Shown in pieces: positions 1 to 7,774 of a stretch of DNA of 23,183 nucleotides. The DNA comes from CAYGTK01 sp964352775 (GTDB lineage Bacteria; Bacteroidota; Bacteroidia; Chitinophagales; CAIOSU01). The notes below the pieces were generated by a model, which was given only the letters and a program-made list of their open reading frames with translations, was not told the origin of the DNA and did no database searches. Location: positions 1 to 23,183 of the forward strand of contig CAYGTK010000043.1 in the NCBI GenBank assembly GCA_964352775.1, read 5' to 3'. The position numbers were made by a program, and so were the translations under genes. Positions within the stretch are counted from its first letter, which is position 1. Every line of letters starts with the position of its first letter.

Positions 1-729
1 GCGTATGTCAGTTCCTTTTCCAAAGAACTCTTCGGCAAAATATAGCAGAGTTTGTTTTAGGTCTGCAAAGGAAACGTCTTTATCAATGTATAGTCCTTCT
101 ATCTGATGGAAGAAGCAATGTGAGCGGGCAGATATGGTCTCATTTCTATAAACTCGACCTGGCATTATCATGCGGATAGGAGGCTTACCAGATACCATTT
201 CACGAACCTGTACAGAGGAGGTATGGGTTCGTAAGAGAATGTCTGGGTCATTTTGAACGAAATAAGTGTCTTGCATATCCCGCGCCGGATGGTCTGCAGG
301 AAAGTTTAGAGCAGAGAAATTGTGCCAATCATCTTCTATTTCAGGCCCTTCAGCTACCGTAAAACCTATGCGAGCAAATATCTCTGATATCTCATGTTTA
401 ACAAGTGCAACAGGATGTCTAGCTCCCAGGGGTAGTGGGGCTCCCGGTCTGGTCATGTCTAGCGCTAAAGGGATATTCGTAGTTCCAGTTTCAGAACTAT
501 CAACGGTTTTCATTCTTGCTTCTAGAAACTGTTTTACTTCATTTAGAAGTTGACCAAATTCTTTTTTTTTATCGCCTGGAACATCTTTCATCAAGCCAAA
601 AAGGCTTTTCATTTTTCCTTTACTTCCAAGAAAGATAATACGGTAACTCTCTTTCTCCTCTATAGTGGTAAGGGTAGTTTCTACCGCTTCTTTCTTTACC
701 GCTTCAATTTCTGCTATTAGGTTGTCCAT
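1..729 (-). CDS. pheS: Phenylalanine--tRNA ligase alpha subunit (N-terminal part, cut by window edge)
   Basis: Catalytic subunit of the alpha2-beta2 phenylalanyl-tRNA synthetase, which charges tRNA(Phe) in the cytoplasm. Reading the minus strand from the ATG at 729-727 gives 243 codons with no stop before the window ends. The family is about 340 residues, so roughly 100 C-terminal residues are missing. The N-terminal ~80 residues are charged and helical, fitting the tRNA-binding coiled-coil arm. Next comes the class II synthetase core with RPGAPLPLGARHP, then the motif 2 region GRVYRNETISARSHCFFHQIEGL, described here by key residues Arg-Asn-Glu and the PheS-typical His-Gln-Ile-Glu-Gly-Leu. 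The start lies 4 bases after the guaB stop, so the two are probably co-transcribed. The only upstream purine run is weak. Identification is confident; no pheT is visible in the window, which is common where pheS stands apart. Confidence 0.95.
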   Translation of the reverse strand, partial: MDNLIAEIEAVKKEAVETTLTTIEEKESYRIIFLGSKGKMKSLFGLMKDVPGDKKKEFGQLLNEVKQFLEARMKTVDSSETGTTNIPLALDMTRPGAPLPLGARHPVALVKHEISEIFARIGFTVAEGPEIEDDWHNFSALNFPADHPARDMQDTYFVQNDPDILLRTHTSSVQVREMVSGKPPIRMIMPGRVYRNETISARSHCFFHQIEGLYIDKDVSFADLKQTLLYFAEEFFGKGTDIR

Positions 730-733
730 ATCT

Positions 734-2203
734 CTACTTTCTACTATAATTAGGCGACTCACGAATGATAGATACATCATGAGGGTGGCTTTCGTGAATT
801 CCTGCCGAGGTCATTCTTACAAAACGTGCTTTTTGCATGGTTTTAATATCAGGTGCTCCGCAATATCCCATTCCTGCTCTTAGTCCACCAACATACTGGT
901 ACATAACTTCTGATAGTTTCCCTTTGTAGGGTACTCTGCCAACTATACCTTCTGGCACTAGTTTTTTAATATCATCTTCCACATCTTGGAAGTAGCGGTC
1001 TTTCGATCCTTGTTCCATGGCTTCAATTGAACCCATTCCACGATAGGTTTTGAATTTTCGTCCTTCGTATATCATTGTTTCACCTGGCGATTCTTCAACT
1101 CCAGCGAATAATGAACCTGCCATAACGGAATCTGCTCCACCTGCTATCGCTTTTGGTATATCTCCGGTGTATCTTATACCTCCATCGGCTATAACTGGTA
1201 CTCCAGAACCTGTAAGTCCTGAGGCAGCCTCATTTACAGCAGTAAGTTGTGGCACACCTATACCGGTAACTACCCTTGTAGTACAAATTGACCCTGGTCC
1301 AACCCCAACTTTTACTGCATCTGCACCAGCGTCAGCAAGTGCTTTTGCTCCTTCTTTGGTAGCTACATTTCCTCCTATTATATCTAGACTAGGATAGGTG
1401 AGTTTTACTTTTTTTATCATTTCAAGCACACCTCGTGAGTGGCCATGTGCAGTATCAATAGCTACAACGTCAGCTCCTACTTTTACCAGAGCATCAATAC
1501 GCTCTAATGTATCGGTAGTAACACCGACAGCAGCACCTACCATAAGTCTTCCGTGAGGGTCTTTACTTGCGTGTGGATGGCTTTGTACTTTGATGATGTC
1601 TCTATAGGTTATTAGACCTATCAGTTTATCCCCGTCTACAACAGGTAACTTCTCAATGCGATGTTCACGAAGTATCTGTTCAGCTTGCTTTAAGCTTGTC
1701 CCTTTAGGTGCTGTAATAAGACCATTTATAGTCATCACTTCCGACACCTGCCTGCTCTCGTTCCCCTCAAATCTTAAGTCTCTATTGGTGAGTATGCCAA
1801 CAAGGTTTCCTGTTTCATCAACAATAGGTATACCGCCGATTTTGTTTTCGCGCATTATTGCTAATGCCTGACTTACTTTCGCGTCTTTGTGTAAGGTGAT
1901 AGGGTCGGTGATTAAACCACTCTCTGAACGCTTCACTTTTCTAACCTGCGCCGCTTGTTGGGCTATGGTCATGTTCTTATGAATAAAACCTAAACCACCT
2001 TCCCTAGCAATTGCTATGGCTAAGCTAAATTCAGTAACGGTGTCCATAGCGGCCGAAACCAATGGTACATTTATTCTGATATTTCTAGTTAATTGCGTGG
2101 AAATATCTACCTCTCGCGGTAGAATTTCTGAGTAGGCTGGCAGAAGGAGTACATCATCGAAAGTAAGGCCTTCACCAGCTAATTTTGCCTCCAATAGGTT
2201 CAT
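734..2203 (-). CDS. guaB: IMP dehydrogenase
   Basis: Oxidises IMP to XMP with NAD+, the first committed step of GMP synthesis, in the cytoplasm. The 489-residue length is normal. The (beta/alpha)8 barrel is interrupted by two CBS domains at about residues 95-145 and 152-205. The catalytic loop GPGSICTTR carries the thioimidate-forming Cys307. GGIRYTGDIPKAIAGGADSVM-like sequence (phosphate-binding glycines) and MAGSLFAG follow. The flap with the Arg-x-x-Tyr element (GRVPYKG) lies near residues 415-425. The ATG start is preceded by an exact TAnnTTTG -7 element about 16 bases upstream, so the gene has its own promoter in the 65-base gap behind the T9SS-sorted protein gene. The stop is 4 bases before the pheS start. 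The CBS pair suggests adenine/guanine nucleotide control, as known for the family. All key residues are present. Confidence 0.97.
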   Translation of the reverse strand: MNLLEAKLAGEGLTFDDVLLLPAYSEILPREVDISTQLTRNIRINVPLVSAAMDTVTEFSLAIAIAREGGLGFIHKNMTIAQQAAQVRKVKRSESGLITDPITLHKDAKVSQALAIMRENKIGGIPIVDETGNLVGILTNRDLRFEGNESRQVSEVMTINGLITAPKGTSLKQAEQILREHRIEKLPVVDGDKLIGLITYRDIIKVQSHPHASKDPHGRLMVGAAVGVTTDTLERIDALVKVGADVVAIDTAHGHSRGVLEMIKKVKLTYPSLDIIGGNVATKEGAKALADAGADAVKVGVGPGSICTTRVVTGIGVPQLTAVNEAASGLTGSGVPVIADGGIRYTGDIPKAIAGGADSVMAGSLFAGVEESPGETMIYEGRKFKTYRGMGSIEAMEQGSKDRYFQDVEDDIKKLVPEGIVGRVPYKGKLSEVMYQYVGGLRAGMGYCGAPDIKTMQKARFVRMTSAGIHESHPHDVSIIRESPNYSRK

Positions 2204-2218
2204 ACGTCAAACTTTGGG

Positions 2219-2249
2219 CAAAGATAAGGTAACAAGATCAGAAAGCGAA
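2219..2249 (-). promoter_or_regulatory. Bacteroidota-type promoter for guaB
   Basis: On the minus strand TATCTTTG (2226-2219) matches the Bacteroidota -7 consensus TAnnTTTG exactly. A TTCG (2249-2246), close to the -33 TTTG/TTG element, lies 19 bases upstream. Transcription would start near 2214, giving a leader of about 10 bases before the ATG at 2203. Prediction from consensus only. Confidence 0.6.
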
Positions 2250-2268
2250 GATGGTTTTGGCTAGATGA

Positions 2269-4110
2269 TCATCTAACAAGGAATACAACTCCCCGCTCTT
2301 CTAATCGGTCGCCCGTTAGCGTTTCTAAGCGAAGCAAATAGGTATATCCACCCATTGGCATAGCCTCGCCATTATTTGTACCGTCCCATCCGGCTATTTG
2401 ATTGGTAGTTGCAAATAGTTCCTTGCCCCATCTATCAAATATTCTGAAATCATAGTTTCGAAGCTCTCGGAACAATAATACAGGCTTAAAGAATTGATTT
2501 ACCCCAGATGGCACAAATGCATTCGGTATATAGACTACAGGAGGTAATTCAATACAAAGTTGATTGGAGAGCGAAGTTAGATCATCTGAAATGCTTCCAT
2601 TATTGCTCAGTGTAAGGCGGTATTCTGCTTCTACAAAGTAGCAAAACCGACCATCGTCTGATACTTCTGCACTAATTGGGTCACTATAAGTTCTATCTGT
2701 TGATGGAAGTGTTGCCAATGCTACGCGATTAAAACCTTCTTGACGATAAACTGTGTATGAGTTTACTACCGCATTAGGCATAATAAATTCGTTCCAACTT
2801 AACTCGTTTATACCATCAACCTCTTCCCCAATAAGTAAAATAGTTCTAGCAACTCCACTAGAAGAATTTGAACCACAACTGTCATTTGCTATCACGCGAT
2901 AGTAGTAAGAGAACTGCTGTGGCATAGCTGTTAAGTCCTCAAGGTCGTTCAAGTTGATAACACTAGCTAGCGGTATGGTATCAATGGGAGAGAAGTCGGT
3001 TCCATTAGTGCTACGTTGCACTACTACTCTGCTTAAATTGGCGCTATTGTCTAAATACCATTCAAGGCTTACGAAGTCTGCGGTATCTACAGTAGCAGTT
3101 CTCCATGCATTAAATCCAATAGAGCTTACGGCGTTAAGTGGTAAGCATACTTGATTTGAAAAGGATTCTTCTCCAGTTATAGGGTTGATAGCCTTAAAGC
3201 GAACGCAAACAGTATCTCCTGTCAGCGTGGATACATCGTATTCAAAAGAAGTATTTGTTCCTGGTGGTAATGCATTATCAAGAAAATCATTAAAAGTTTT
3301 TGCTATGAACGCTCCAGATTTGTCAATGTCAACTTCTAACTCGTAGTCAGGTGTATCTGGCCAATTAATATAGTTGTTCAAGTTAATGTCTATAGTTCCA
3401 GCGCAAGAATTAGCTGCTACTGAAATAAATATAGTGTTGTAAAATGCATCACGGTCAATAACAGTAGATATCCAACCTGAATTTGGATCGCAAATTGCAA
3501 ATGCTTCAATATTAAGAGTTACGAAACTGCTTTGTGCAAGAGATGCAGGGAGTATCGTACTTGTTGAACCAATTCCAAAAACGGTATCTACAGGTACTAC
3601 TAATCCTCCTGGAACCTCTTGGTAAATTATATAGCCAGCTGTTTGTGGAGATGGGCTAGGACTCCAATTAACCTGTATGCTACCATCGGCGAGTACAGTA
3701 ACTAGGGATATGACTGGTCTTTCAAAAACAATTTCTGATAATGTAGGCGAGGGGTCAGATGTGAACCCGGGGCAATTGTAATTTACTACAATAAAATATT
3801 CCCATTCTGCAACTGTAGCGTTTGCACCAATGTGATTTAATTCGATTTGATTTGGATCTGTGATAGGTCCTCCACCTATCAATGAAAACATAGAACCTGG
3901 TACGTCAGTTCTTCTTCCAAATACTTCAAAGTTAACGAAAGGTCCACAGGGGTTAAGTGGTAAGCTTTCCCAAACTATTGTGACATCACCAGATGCTTCA
4001 TCTGTAAGTATACATATAAGGTTAGGGGAGGTGATTATCTGTGCACTAGCTGTACTTCCGAAAAAGACCAGTGCTAAAACCAAGAAGAATTGTAATATTG
4101 ATCTCTTCAT
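2269..4110 (-). CDS. Secreted protein with FN3-like domains and T9SS type B sorting domain
   Basis: A 613-residue exported protein of unknown specific role. Residues 1-23 form a signal peptide ending STASA|Q. The middle (about 30-520) is beta-rich with repeated fibronectin type III-like segments, for example near 130-200 and 330-520 (YYYRVIANDSCG, SYTVYRQEG, CYFVEAEYR). The last ~90 residues are the gliding-motility-associated/CHU_C domain: IPNAFVPSGVNQFFKP, then FRIFDRWGKELF, then GWDGTNNGE and GGYTYLLRL. In Bacteroidota this is a type B sorting signal for export by the type IX secretion system. The protein is therefore expected at the cell surface or in the medium. Its ATG overlaps the stop of the upstream M16 gene by one base (TAATG), which suggests translational coupling. 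No enzyme motif was seen. An adhesin or scaffold role is inference. Confidence 0.85.
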   Translation of the reverse strand: MKRSILQFFLVLALVFFGSTASAQIITSPNLICILTDEASGDVTIVWESLPLNPCGPFVNFEVFGRRTDVPGSMFSLIGGGPITDPNQIELNHIGANATVAEWEYFIVVNYNCPGFTSDPSPTLSEIVFERPVISLVTVLADGSIQVNWSPSPSPQTAGYIIYQEVPGGLVVPVDTVFGIGSTSTILPASLAQSSFVTLNIEAFAICDPNSGWISTVIDRDAFYNTIFISVAANSCAGTIDINLNNYINWPDTPDYELEVDIDKSGAFIAKTFNDFLDNALPPGTNTSFEYDVSTLTGDTVCVRFKAINPITGEESFSNQVCLPLNAVSSIGFNAWRTATVDTADFVSLEWYLDNSANLSRVVVQRSTNGTDFSPIDTIPLASVINLNDLEDLTAMPQQFSYYYRVIANDSCGSNSSSGVARTILLIGEEVDGINELSWNEFIMPNAVVNSYTVYRQEGFNRVALATLPSTDRTYSDPISAEVSDDGRFCYFVEAEYRLTLSNNGSISDDLTSLSNQLCIELPPVVYIPNAFVPSGVNQFFKPVLLFRELRNYDFRIFDRWGKELFATTNQIAGWDGTNNGEAMPMGGYTYLLRLETLTGDRLEERGVVFLVR

Positions 4111-5396
4111 TACTTAACTACGATTTCATGCATCATATCCCTTCCTAAATAGCGTTGTGCAACGTCTTGAAGTTGAGCAGGTGATATTGTATTGATCGTT
4201 TCGATCATGTTGTAAAAATAGTCATATTCCAGATCATAGAGGATTATACCTCGATACAACGATGCTATTTTAAATGGACCGTCCATAGCGGCTAGCCACC
4301 TACCTCTCAAATAGTTCTGCACTAGTTCAAGCTCTTCTCCACCTACCTGCTCTTGTTGTAAACGATTTATCTCGTGATATATTTCCTTAAGAGTTGCGTC
4401 TGCTACATCTACCCCAACCTCGGTTGTAACGTAAAAATACCCATCGTTTAGTAGCGATTGCACGCCTGAATAAATACCGTAGGTGTACCCTTTATCTTCA
4501 CGGATGTTAGACATGAGTCGCGAACCGAAATAACCTCCAAAAATGGTGTTCAAAATGGATAGGGCCGCGAAATCCTCGTGTTTTTTATTAAAAAGCCTTT
4601 TACCCAAACGGATAGCAGCTTGAATACTACCGTCCAAATGTTTCACAGTAGTTAACTCCTTCTTTTCGCCAATAAGATGCTCTGGTGTAAAGGCGTTTGT
4701 TTGGCTTGACCACCCTTCATCTCCGAAAAGGTCATCTAGCAGAGCTAATGTTTCGGGCTGTATTCTCCCAGAAACAATGATCTTACATTTATCAGAAACA
4801 ATGTGTTGACGATGAAACGCAGCGAGCTTTTCTACTCTTAGCGCCTCATAGTGCTCTTTAGATGAATTGTAACCATAAGGGTGAGTTGAGCCAAAAAGAT
4901 CATGCTGTAGCTCTCTGTCGGCTACCATGTCGTTCTTTGTTAAATTAACCTTTAACTTCTGAAGGCTGTTTTCTACAACGGTTTTTAATTCGTTCTCGGG
5001 AAAAGAGGCTTCTCTAACTACGTTCCTCAATAGGGGTAGTATGTTTGATACATGCTTATTCAAGCTACGCAAGGTAATGTACACGTGATCTCCTGATGTG
5101 TCAACCCTAAGTGAAGTGCCGAACATGTCAAACTCTTCGGCTATTTGCTTTGCATTTCTTGAGCTAGTTCCCTCTTTAAGCATTCTGCCTGTCAGTCGGG
5201 CCACCAAAGGTTGGTCTTCATACCAACTACCTGCTTTAAATATCATCTCAATTCGGCAAACATCTTTTGCCCCTTGATCTATCAAGTGAACAGGTATTCC
5301 ATTCCTTAAACGGGTTACCTCGCTTTTCGGGATGTCGAATTGGGTTATCTCCTTAATTGCAGGAGCGTTACTTCTGTCTATGCCGCTTGCTATCAT
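4110..5396 (-). CDS. M16 family peptidase-like protein, non-catalytic subunit
   Basis: A 428-residue M16 (pitrilysin/processing-peptidase) fold protein without the zinc site. Where the active enzyme has HxxEH, this one reads ARLTGRMLKEG (Arg67, Gly70 and Arg71 in place of His, Glu and His). It keeps the C-terminal substrate-binding Arg/Tyr pair in SNIREDKGYTYG (Arg299 with Tyr304 or Tyr306). That is the division of labour known for heterodimeric M16B peptidases, in which one chain carries the metal site and the other the R/Y pair. It overlaps the zinc-carrying M16 gene by 4 bases (ATGA), so the two are very likely made together as a heterodimer. No signal peptide is evident at the predicted start, so a cytoplasmic location is likely. 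Substrate unknown. Confidence 0.9.
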   Translation of the reverse strand: MIASGIDRSNAPAIKEITQFDIPKSEVTRLRNGIPVHLIDQGAKDVCRIEMIFKAGSWYEDQPLVARLTGRMLKEGTSSRNAKQIAEEFDMFGTSLRVDTSGDHVYITLRSLNKHVSNILPLLRNVVREASFPENELKTVVENSLQKLKVNLTKNDMVADRELQHDLFGSTHPYGYNSSKEHYEALRVEKLAAFHRQHIVSDKCKIIVSGRIQPETLALLDDLFGDEGWSSQTNAFTPEHLIGEKKELTTVKHLDGSIQAAIRLGKRLFNKKHEDFAALSILNTIFGGYFGSRLMSNIREDKGYTYGIYSGVQSLLNDGYFYVTTEVGVDVADATLKEIYHEINRLQQEQVGGEELELVQNYLRGRWLAAMDGPFKIASLYRGIILYDLEYDYFYNMIETINTISPAQLQDVAQRYLGRDMMHEIVVK

Positions 5397-6634
5397 ACTT
5401 GCTTGGCGTAATAATGTATAGTGGAAGAATTTTCTTGGCGGAATACCTTCTTCGATTCTTCTAGTAACTCGTGAGTGGTAATCTTGTTATACCTCTCCAG
5501 TTCAGTGTTTATTCTATTAGTATCCCCCATCAACTCGCAGAAAGCAAGGTTTATGGTGCGATTAAGCATATTCACTTCAGAGAATTCTGTATATGCTTCT
5601 TGCTTGTTTTTTACCTTCTGAAATTCTTCATCGTCTATTCCCTCTTTTAGCATGGTGTCAAGTTCAGAGTCTATCATCTCTTCTGCTTGTTTCATGTTAG
5701 TGCCCTTAGCTAATTTGCCTTCCACTATTACCAAACCTTCATCTAAAGTGCCAGTAACATATGCATCTAATTCGCTGAACAACTTTTGTTCTTTAACTAG
5801 CTTTCTATACAATCTAGCTGAAGATCCGCTAGAAAGCACATCCGTTGCTAGGTCTAAAGTGTAATAGCCATTTGAGTCACGCTTATCCATATGATAAGCT
5901 TTGTATATAGCATCTATGGGAACATCACGTTCCACTTCAATAGACCTTTTTTCCAATTGAGTAGGTTCTTTTATGATGGAGCGAGTAAGGAGTTCACCTG
6001 CTGGAATATCACCGAACCATTTCTCGGCCATTTGATGAATAACGGCTGCCTTAATTGGGCCTGATACTACTAATATGGCATTGTTAGGCTTATAGAATTT
6101 ATCAAAAAATGCCTTTACATCATGTAATGTCGCATCTTCTACATGACTTAGGTCTCTACCTATAGTAGGCCATTGATACGGATGTTGCTTGTAGGCCAGT
6201 CCACATATTTGATGCCATACGTCGCCGTAAGGTTGATTCAAGTAGTGCTCTTTGAATTCTTCGCAAACTACTTTACGTTGTACTTCTAAGCTGTTCTTAT
6301 CGATGTTCAATTGTAACATTCTATCGCTCTCTAGCCAAAAGGCTGTCTCGATATTTGCAGCAGGAAGAGTATTGTAGTAATTAGTTACATCATTGTTGGT
6401 GAATGCATTGCTTTCACCACCAGCATTCTGCAAGGGTTCATCATAGTTAGGGGCATATTTCGACCCACCGAACATCAAGTGCTCAAATAGATGAGCGAAA
6501 CCTGTGCGTTCAGGGTCTTCGTCACGAGCCCCAACATCATACAACACATTAACTACGGCCATTGGGGTGCTCTTGTCCTCGTGGACAATAATCCGTAACC
6601 CGTTACTTAGAACAAACCTTGAAAACTCTATCAT
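5393..6634 (-). CDS. M16 family zinc metallopeptidase, catalytic subunit
   Basis: A 413-residue M16B-type peptidase. The inverted zinc motif is GFAHLFEHLMFGG (His48, Glu51, His52). The third metal ligand is expected among the glutamates of VVCEEFKEH (residues 123-130), the right distance downstream. The segment NAFTNNDVTNYYNTLP is also typical of the active half. The N-terminus (FVLSNGLRIIVHED) begins directly with the first M16 beta strand. There is no signal peptide, so a cytoplasmic processing or degradation role on peptides is plausible. The gene is first in a three-gene block with the non-catalytic partner (4-base overlap) and the T9SS-sorted protein. A near-consensus -7 element, TATCTTTA at 6675-6668, lies 33 bases upstream. 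The physiological substrate cannot be read from the sequence. Confidence 0.93.
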   Translation of the reverse strand: MIEFSRFVLSNGLRIIVHEDKSTPMAVVNVLYDVGARDEDPERTGFAHLFEHLMFGGSKYAPNYDEPLQNAGGESNAFTNNDVTNYYNTLPAANIETAFWLESDRMLQLNIDKNSLEVQRKVVCEEFKEHYLNQPYGDVWHQICGLAYKQHPYQWPTIGRDLSHVEDATLHDVKAFFDKFYKPNNAILVVSGPIKAAVIHQMAEKWFGDIPAGELLTRSIIKEPTQLEKRSIEVERDVPIDAIYKAYHMDKRDSNGYYTLDLATDVLSSGSSARLYRKLVKEQKLFSELDAYVTGTLDEGLVIVEGKLAKGTNMKQAEEMIDSELDTMLKEGIDDEEFQKVKNKQEAYTEFSEVNMLNRTINLAFCELMGDTNRINTELERYNKITTHELLEESKKVFRQENSSTIHYYAKQV

Positions 6635-6667
6635 AACCTCTCTGGTACAGCAAAATTGAATAGTGCG

Positions 6668-6675
6668 TAAAGATA
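6668..6675 (-). promoter_or_regulatory. Possible -7 element for the M16 operon
   Basis: TATCTTTA on the minus strand matches 5 of the 6 fixed positions of TAnnTTTG. It sits in the 75-base gap between the DUF4837 lipoprotein stop and the M16 start. No clear -33 TTG was found at the right distance, so this is tentative. Confidence 0.3.
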
Positions 6676-6709
6676 AGTAAAGCCGTAGAAGTAGTTGCTG
6701 AAATAAGAC

Positions 6710-7771
6710 CTACAATGTGCGAGCGGTGCTAACTATTGCCTCTAGTCTGCGCACTTCGGGCTTTTTCTTTGTTCCAGGGGCATGTATGAACACGTCAATA
6801 AGAATCTCGCGATCGTTTTTAACATCCTGCATATAGTAGCTTACAAAAGGACCACCCATAAAATCGCCTTTGGTTGCCCACAGGCCTCTAGTTATATAGG
6901 TAGGCAATTCGCCAATATTTCTTTTTTGTGTAACAAAGCCTAATGTACTATCTGTAGTCATATAAGCACCTTCAATAGCAGTAGAAACATAATCCCTTCC
7001 TAGTGCGTTGCGCGCAGGTATTCCTTTGTTCGTGAACTCTGCACTTTTAGGATAGAAGCTGATCATTATACTGGTGCTAGTCTTGTTGGTCTCTTTTCTT
7101 AGCCATATCATCGTGTCGTTCTTAGTTGCCACGAAGTAAGTTTTTGGTATGCCTAGGTTAAGCTTGTATTCTTCTTTAAGTAGTTTGTTTATCGTTATTT
7201 CTTCTCCGAAAGCATATGCATCTAGCTTATAACGGTTAGTTTCATATTGAAGAGCCAACTGGCTCAAGCTTTCAGCTTTTACGCTCAAGCGCTCTTTTAA
7301 GGCCTCTTCTGTAGGAGCGAAAACAAAAAATATTCGCTGTGGCTTAGCCCAAGCATCGTTAGCAATCACGTAATACTTATCGGGGTCATTCAACGCTCTG
7401 GTAGTAATATCTTCTCCTAATGTTTCAATTACATAGTCGGTTATCTGCGACTGTTGGCTAAGGTCGGCTACGATAAATACTGTGCGGAACTTCAAAAAGG
7501 TACCATCAAAATTCTTGTAGGCAACAAATAATGGGTTAAGCGCTGTTTCTCCCTGCGGGAGTACGTCGTAAGCTTTTGTGAATTCCTCTTTAAGCAGTGG
7601 CTTAACGAACTTATTCAATAGCCCATCATCAGCAACTACCAACACTTCATCAAACCCACCAGAGCTATCTGGCAACATAGCGCGCCTTTTAGCCGGACTC
7701 TTCTCTTCGCTACAAGAGCTTAAAGAGAGGATAATGGAAAGAAGGGTAAGTATGATAGCTGAGTATCTCAT
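6710..7771 (-). CDS. DUF4837 family lipoprotein
   Basis: A 353-residue predicted lipoprotein. The signal peptide ends in the lipobox LSLSSC with Cys20 as the lipidated residue, followed by SEEKSPAKRR. The mature start LPDSSGGFDEVLVV is the hallmark opening of DUF4837, a Bacteroidota family without known function. The rest has mixed alpha/beta character and two similar halves may exist (FIVADLSQQSQ and later IMISFYPKSAEF regions). It starts 3 bases after the stop of the LysM lytic transglycosylase, so the two are almost certainly co-transcribed. That pairing hints at an envelope or peptidoglycan-linked job, which is inference from context. No catalytic motif was recognised. Outer-membrane anchoring is likely, but the orientation is unknown. 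Confidence 0.85.
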   Translation of the reverse strand: MRYSAIILTLLSIILSLSSCSEEKSPAKRRAMLPDSSGGFDEVLVVADDGLLNKFVKPLLKEEFTKAYDVLPQGETALNPLFVAYKNFDGTFLKFRTVFIVADLSQQSQITDYVIETLGEDITTRALNDPDKYYVIANDAWAKPQRIFFVFAPTEEALKERLSVKAESLSQLALQYETNRYKLDAYAFGEEITINKLLKEEYKLNLGIPKTYFVATKNDTMIWLRKETNKTSTSIMISFYPKSAEFTNKGIPARNALGRDYVSTAIEGAYMTTDSTLGFVTQKRNIGELPTYITRGLWATKGDFMGGPFVSYYMQDVKNDREILIDVFIHAPGTKKKPEVRRLEAIVSTARTL

Positions 7772-7774
7772 AGG

